From: Dryocosmus kuriphilus
Taxonomy: Eukaryota; Arthropoda; Insecta; Hymenoptera; Cynipidae
Assembly (NCBI GenBank): GCA_038277395.1
Contig: CM076193.1
Span: 79,302,627 to 79,366,626 of the forward strand
Reading direction: 5' to 3'
Length of the DNA stretch: 64,000 bases
A program made the position numbers and the translations under genes. Below are positions 58,481 through 64,000 of the stretch, piece after piece. Every line of letters begins with the position of its first letter. Within the stretch, counting starts at the first letter, position 1. Under the pieces are notes generated by a model, which searched no databases, was not told where the DNA came from, and was given only the letters and a program-made list of their open reading frames with translations.

Positions 58481-61400
58481 GTATTGGAGCCCTAAATTTG
58501 AGACTGCGGGCTCAAATTTAGTCCTTAATGAGCCCTAAAATATAACGAGTGGAAAAAATGGGTTTTGTGACTTTATTCAGGTATTCTTTATAACGTTAAG
58601 GTGGCACAACACCATATATAACAAAAAAAAAAAAGGGCAAATGAAACATCGCACGACTCTCGGTCGACGATAATTTAGGAGCCTTAAATGAGCCTGAAAT
58701 TGTGCAAGGGAAATGAAAAAAAAAAAAAATTTTTTTTATTAAAATTGTTTAAACATTTTTTTAAATGTTTAAATATCATATTCGGGGAGCCCTGCATGAG
58801 CCCTTAATTATTGTATGAGGTGAAGTTTCTGTAAAATCATTTTTAGTACGTTTTGCAGCAATGTTCGGCCAGGTTAACGTCAAGCTAGTGCAAACATTAT
58901 TTTAACAAAAAAATATTGGAGCCCTAAATTTGAGACTACGGGCTCAAATTAGTCCTTAGTGTGCCCTAAAATATACGAGTGGAAAAAAAAATGGATCTTT
59001 GAAACTTTATTCAGGTATTTTTTATAACGTTAAGGTGGCACAACACCGTATATAAAAAAAAAAAAAAGGGCAAAGGAAACATCGCACGACTTTCGGTCGA
59101 CGATAATTTAGGAGCCTTAAATGAGCCTGAAATTGTGCAAGGGAAATGAAAAAAAATGAATTTTTTTTTGGGTAAAATTGTTTAAACATTTTTTTAAAAT
59201 GTTTAAGTATCATATTCCGGGAGCCCTGCATGAGCCCTTAATTATTGTGTGAGGTGAAGTTTCGGTAAAATCATTTTTTTAGTACGTTTTGCAGCAATGT
59301 TCGGCCAGCTTAACGTCAAGCTAGTGCAAACATTATTTAAACAAAAAAATATTGGGAACCCTAAATTTGAGACTACGGGCTCAAATTAGTCCTTAGTGAG
59401 CCCTAAAATATACGAGTGGAAAAAATGGATCTTGTAACTTTATTCAGGTATTTTTTATAACGTTAAGGTGGCACAACACCATATATAACAAAAAAAAAAG
59501 GGCAAAGGAAACATCGCACGACGTTCGGTCGACGATAATTTAGGAGCCTTAAATGAGCCTGAAATTGTGCAAGGGAAATGAAAAAAAAAGAATTTTTTTT
59601 TGGGTAAAATTGTTTAAACAATAATTGCTTAAACATTTTTTTAAATATTTCAATATCGTATTCGGGAGCCCTAAATGAGCCCTAAAGTATTGTATGAGGT
59701 AAAGTTTCTGTAAAATCATTTTTAGTACGTTTTGCATCAATGTTCGGCCAGCTTAACGTCAAGCTAGTGCAAACATTATTTAAACAAAAAAATATTAGAG
59801 CCCTAAATTTGAGACTGCGGGCTCAAATTGGTCCTTAATGAGCCCTAAAATATACGAGTGGAAAAAATGGGTTTTGTGACTTTATTCAGGTATTCTTTAT
59901 AACGTTAAGGTGGCACAACACCATATATAACAAAAAAAAAGGGCAAATGAAACATCGCACGACTCTCGGTCGACGATAATTTAGGAGCCTTAAATGAGCC
60001 TGAAATTGTGCAAGGGAAATGAAAAAAAAAAAAAATTTTATTTTGGTAAAATTGTTTAAACAATAATTGCTTAAACATTTTATTAAATATTTCAATATCA
60101 TATTCGGGGAGCCCTGAATGAGCCCTAAAGTATTGTATGAGGTGAAGTTTCTGTAAAATCATTTTTAGTACGTTTTGCAACAATGTTCGGCCAGCTTAAC
60201 GTCAAGCTAGTGCAGACATTATTTAAACAAAAAAATATTGGAACCGTAAATTTGAGACTACGGGCTCAAATTAGTCTTAAGTGAGCCCTAAAATATACGA
60301 GTGGAAAAAATGGATCTTATAACTTTATACAGGTATTTTTTATAACGTTAAGGTGGCACAACACCATATATAACAAAAAAAAAAAGGGCAAATGAAACAT
60401 CGCACGACTCTCGGTCGACGATAATTTAGGAGCCTTAAATGAGCCTGAAATTGTGCAAGGGAAATGAAAAAAAAAAAAGAATTTTATTTGGGTAAAATTG
60501 TTTAAACAAATAATTGCTTAAACATTTTTTTAAATATTTCAATATCATATTCGGGGAGCCCTAAATGAGCCCTAAAGTATTGTATGAGGTGAAGTTTCTG
60601 TAAAATCATTTTTAGTACGTTTTGCGGCAATGTTCGGCCAGCTTAACGTCAAGCTAGTGCAAACATTATTTAAACAAAAAAATATTAGAGCCCTAAATTT
60701 GAGACTGCGGGCTCAAATTGGTCCTTAATGAGCCCCAAAATATACGAGTGGAAAAAATGGGTTTTGTGACTTTATTCAGGTATTCTTTATAACGTTAAGG
60801 TGGCACAACACCATATATAACAAAAAAAAAAAGGGCAAATGAAACATCGCACGACTCTCGGTCGACGATAATTTAGGAGCCTTAAATGAGCCTGAAATTG
60901 TGCAAGTGAAATGAAAAAAAAAAAAAAGAATTTTTTTTTGGTAAAAATTGTTTAAACAATTTTTTAAATGTTTAAATATCATATTCGGGGAGCCCTGTAT
61001 GAGCCCTTTATTATTGTATGAGGTGCAGTTTCTGTAAAATCATTTTGAGTACGTTTTACAGCAATGTTCGGCCAGCTTAACATCAAGCTAGTGCAAACAT
61101 TATTTAAACAAAAAAATATTAGAGCCCTAAATTTGAGACTGCGGGCTCAAATTAGTCCTTAATGAGCCCTAAAATATACGAGTGGAAAAAATGGGTTTTG
61201 TGACTTTATTCAGGTATTCTTTATAAACGTTAATGTGGCACAACACCATATATAACAAAAAAAAAAGGGCAAATGAAACATCGCACGACTCTCGGTCGAC
61301 GATAATTTAGGAGCCTTAAATGAGCCTGAAATTGTGCAAGGGAAATGAAAAAAAAAAATTTTATTTTGGTAAAATTTTTTTAAACAATAATTGTTTAAAC

Positions 61401-64000
61401 ATTTTTTAAACTATTTAAATATCATAGTCGGGGAGCCCTAAATGAGCCCTAAATTATTGTGTGAGGTAAATTTTCTGTAAAATCATTTTTAGTACGTTTT
61501 ACACCAATGTTCGGCCAGCTTAACGTCAAGCTAGTGCAAACACTATTTAAACAAAGAAATATTGGAGCCCTAGATTTGAGACCACAGGTTCAAATTAGTC
61601 CTTAATGAGCCCTAAAATATAGGTACGAGTGGAAAAAATGGGTTTTGTGACTTTATTCCGGTATTTTTTATAGCGTTAAGGTGGCACAACACCATATATG
61701 TATAACAAAAAGAAAAGGGCAAATAAAACATCGCACGACTCTCGGTCGACGATAATTTAGGAGCCTTAAATGAGCCTGAAATTGTGCAAGGGAAATGAAA
61801 AAAAAAAAATTTTATTTTGGTAAAATTTTTTAAACAATAATTGTTTAAACATTTTTTAAACTATTTAAATGTCATAGTCGGGGAGCCCTAAATGAGCCCT
61901 AAATTATTGTGTGAGGTAAATTTTCTGTAAAATCATTTTTAGTACGTTTTGCAGCAATGTTCGGCCAGCTTAACGTCAAGCTAGTGCAAACATTATTTAA
62001 ACAAAAAAATATTAGAGCCCTAAATTTGAGACTGCGGGCTCAAATTGGTCCTTAATGAGCCCTAAAATATACGAGTGGAAAAAATGGGTTTTGTGACTTT
62101 ATTCAGGTATTCTTTATAACGTTAAGGTGGCACAACACCATATATAACAAAAAAAAAAGGGCAAATGAAACATCGCACGACTCTCGGTCGACGATAATTT
62201 AGGAGCCTTAAATGAGCCTGAAATTGTGCAAGGGAAATGAAAAAAAAAAAAAATTTTATTTTGGTAAAATTGTTTAAACAATAATTGCTTAAACATTTTT
62301 TTAAATATTTCAATATCATATTCGGGGAGCCCTGAATGAGCCCTAAAGTATTGTATGAGGTGAAGTTTCTGTAAAATCATTTTTAGTACGTTTTGCAGCA
62401 ATGTTCGGCCAGCTTAACGTCAAGCTAGTGCAGACATTATTTAAACAAAAAAATATTGGAGCCGTAAATTTGAGACTACGGGCTCAAATTAGTCTTAAGT
62501 GAGCCCTAAAATATACGAGTGGAAAAAATGGATCTTATAACTTTATACAGGTATTTTTTATAACGTTAAGGTGGCACAACACCATATATAAACAAAAAAA
62601 AAGGGCAAATGAAACATCGCACGACTCTCGGTCGACGATAATTTAGGAGCCTTAAATGAGCCTGAAATTGTGCAAGGGAAATGAAAAAAAAAGAATTTTT
62701 ATTTTGGTAAAATTGTTTAAACAATAACTGCTTAAACATTTTTTTTTTTAAATATTTCAATATCATATTCGGGGAGCCCTAAATGAGCCCTAAAGTATTG
62801 TATCAGGTGAAGTTTCTGTAAAATCATTTTTAGTACGTTTTGCAGCAATGCTAGGCCAGCTTAACGTCAAGCTAGTGCAAACATTATTTAAACAAAAAAA
62901 TATTAGAGCCCTAAATTTGAGACTGCGGGCTCAAATTAGTCCTTAATGAGCCCTAAAAATATACGAGTGGAAAAAATGGGTTTTGTGACTTTATTCAGGT
63001 ATTCTTTATAACGTTAAGGTGGCACAACACCATATATAACAAAAAAAAAAAAGGGCAAATGAAACATCGCACGACTCTCGGTCGACGATAATTTAGGAGC
63101 CTTAAATGAGCCTGAAATTGTGCAAGGGAAATGAAAAAAAAAAATTTTATTTTGGTAAAATTTTTTAAACAATAATTGTTTAAACATTTTTTAAACTATT
63201 TAAATATCATAGTCGGGGAGCCCTAAATGAGCCCTAAATTATTGTGTGAGGTAAATTTTCTGTAAAATCATTTTTAGTACGTTTTACACCAATGTTCGGC
63301 CAGCTTAACGTCAAGCTAGTGCAAACACTATTTAAACAAAGAAATATTGGAGCCCTAGATTTGAGACCACAGGTTCAAATTAGTCCTTAATGAGCCCTGA
63401 AATATAGGTACGAGTGGAAAAAAATGGGTTTTGTGACTTTATTCCGGTATTTTTTTTATAGCGTTAAGGTGGCACAACACCATATATGTATAACAAAAAG
63501 AAAAGGGCAAATAAAACATCGCACGACTTTTGGTCGACGATAATTTAGGAGCCTTAAATGATCCTGAAATTGTGTAAGGTAAATGAAAAAAAAAGAAATT
63601 TTTTTTGGTAAAGTTATTTAAACAATGATTGTTTTGACAATTTTTTTTAATGTGTAAATATCATTTTCGTGGAGCCCTAGATGAGTCTTAACGTAGGGTA
63701 AGAAAATAAATATGTTTAATTTATTTTTAGTTGGATTGTTAAAACAAAAATTTTTTAAACATTTTTTTTTAAAATTTTGATTATTATATTCCCAGAGCCC
63801 TAAATGAGCCCTAAATTATTGTATGAGGTGAATATTCTGTAAAATCGTTTTTAGTACGGTTTACAGCAATGTTCGACCAGCTTAGCGTCAAGGTAGTGCA
63901 AGCACTATTTAAACAAAAAAGTATTGGAGCCCTAAATTTGAGACCACAGGTTCAAATTAGCCCTAAATGAGCCCTAAAATTTGCGAGTGGAAAAAATGTG

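Larger units (their letters stand above)
49316..64000. repeat. 446-bp satellite array (about 33 monomers)
   Basis: Starts at consecutive gtgactttattcagg sites are 446-452 bp apart (for example 53504, 53950, 54402). Each monomer has gttaaggtggcacaacacc, an A-run, gcaaatgaaacatcgcacga, ggtcgacgataatttaggag, a TTTAAACAA-type palindrome block, ggggagccctaaatgagccc, and gttcggccagcttaacgtc. Monomers fall into several types. The order of types around 62440-64000 repeats that of 33060-33631 plus 49316-50340. The many short minus-strand frames with a FHFPCTISGSFKAPKLSS stretch are shadows of the satellite. Confidence 0.95.

Noticed and set aside
62114..62401. Minus-strand 95-codon frame with FHFPCTISGSFKAPKLSS, seen many times in 50-63 kb
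   Set aside because: Part of the 446-bp satellite. The frame is interrupted at different points in each monomer by A-run length changes.

Overview
The window is animal nuclear DNA, most likely from an insect or other arthropod. I infer this from the AT-rich composition, the absence of any bacterial gene organisation, and the mix of elements: a Ty3/gypsy LTR retrotransposon primed by tRNA-Lys, an RTE-like non-LTR reverse transcriptase, a hAT-like DDE transposase relic, MITE-like elements and two satellite families. The species cannot be named from the sequence. I see no convincing host gene; almost every supported feature is mobile or repetitive DNA.

Layout. (1) 1-4361 is a large palindrome whose arms diverge from about 2522; the left arm carries a 221-codon C2HC zinc-finger ORF on the minus strand, and the right arm carries a broken, internally deleted mirror copy. 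(2) 4761-7200 and 25511-27570 are two direct copies of one dispersed AT-rich repeat family related to that palindrome. (3) Between them lie several copies of a MITE-like family (7692-9591, 24583-25510). Into these sits a 14.8-kb element (9601-24406) with inverted ends of about 460 bp, two inward-facing arrays of a 144-bp repeat (about 20 and 67 monomers), a 1.34-kb central spacer and a near-perfect 9-bp target duplication. Its structure is that of a giant Foldback-like element that carries a satellite. (4) 27659-28766 is a dead RTE-like reverse transcriptase, 29684-30300 a DDE transposase relic, and 30353-31094 a GC-rich, unidentified coding-like fragment. (5) 32545-33044 is a 500-base assembly gap. 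(6) 33045-33631 and 49316-64000 are one array of a ~446-bp satellite, split by a 15.7-kb LTR retrotransposon (33632-49315) with a CTTT target duplication.

The LTR element has unusually long LTRs (3834 and 3830 bp), each containing a ~98-bp dimeric minisatellite. It also has a tRNA-Lys(CUU) primer-binding site, gag with a SAP-like N-terminus and two zinc knuckles, and pro-RT-RNaseH-integrase. A third ORF sits in the position where env is found in errantiviruses. That third ORF has no env features: it repeats the two-knuckle module of gag behind a proline-rich linker with four TQT motifs of the kind bound by dynein light chain LC8. I consider this ORF and the satellite-bearing Foldback-like element the two most novel things here.

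Limits. gag and pol are broken by at least nine single-base-type frame changes, while the two LTRs differ almost only by small homopolymer indels. Many of these breaks may therefore be uncorrected sequencing errors. Parts of both satellite arrays are scrambled in a way that also suggests assembly trouble. Long open frames inside the satellites come from repeat lengths that are multiples of three and are not annotated as genes.
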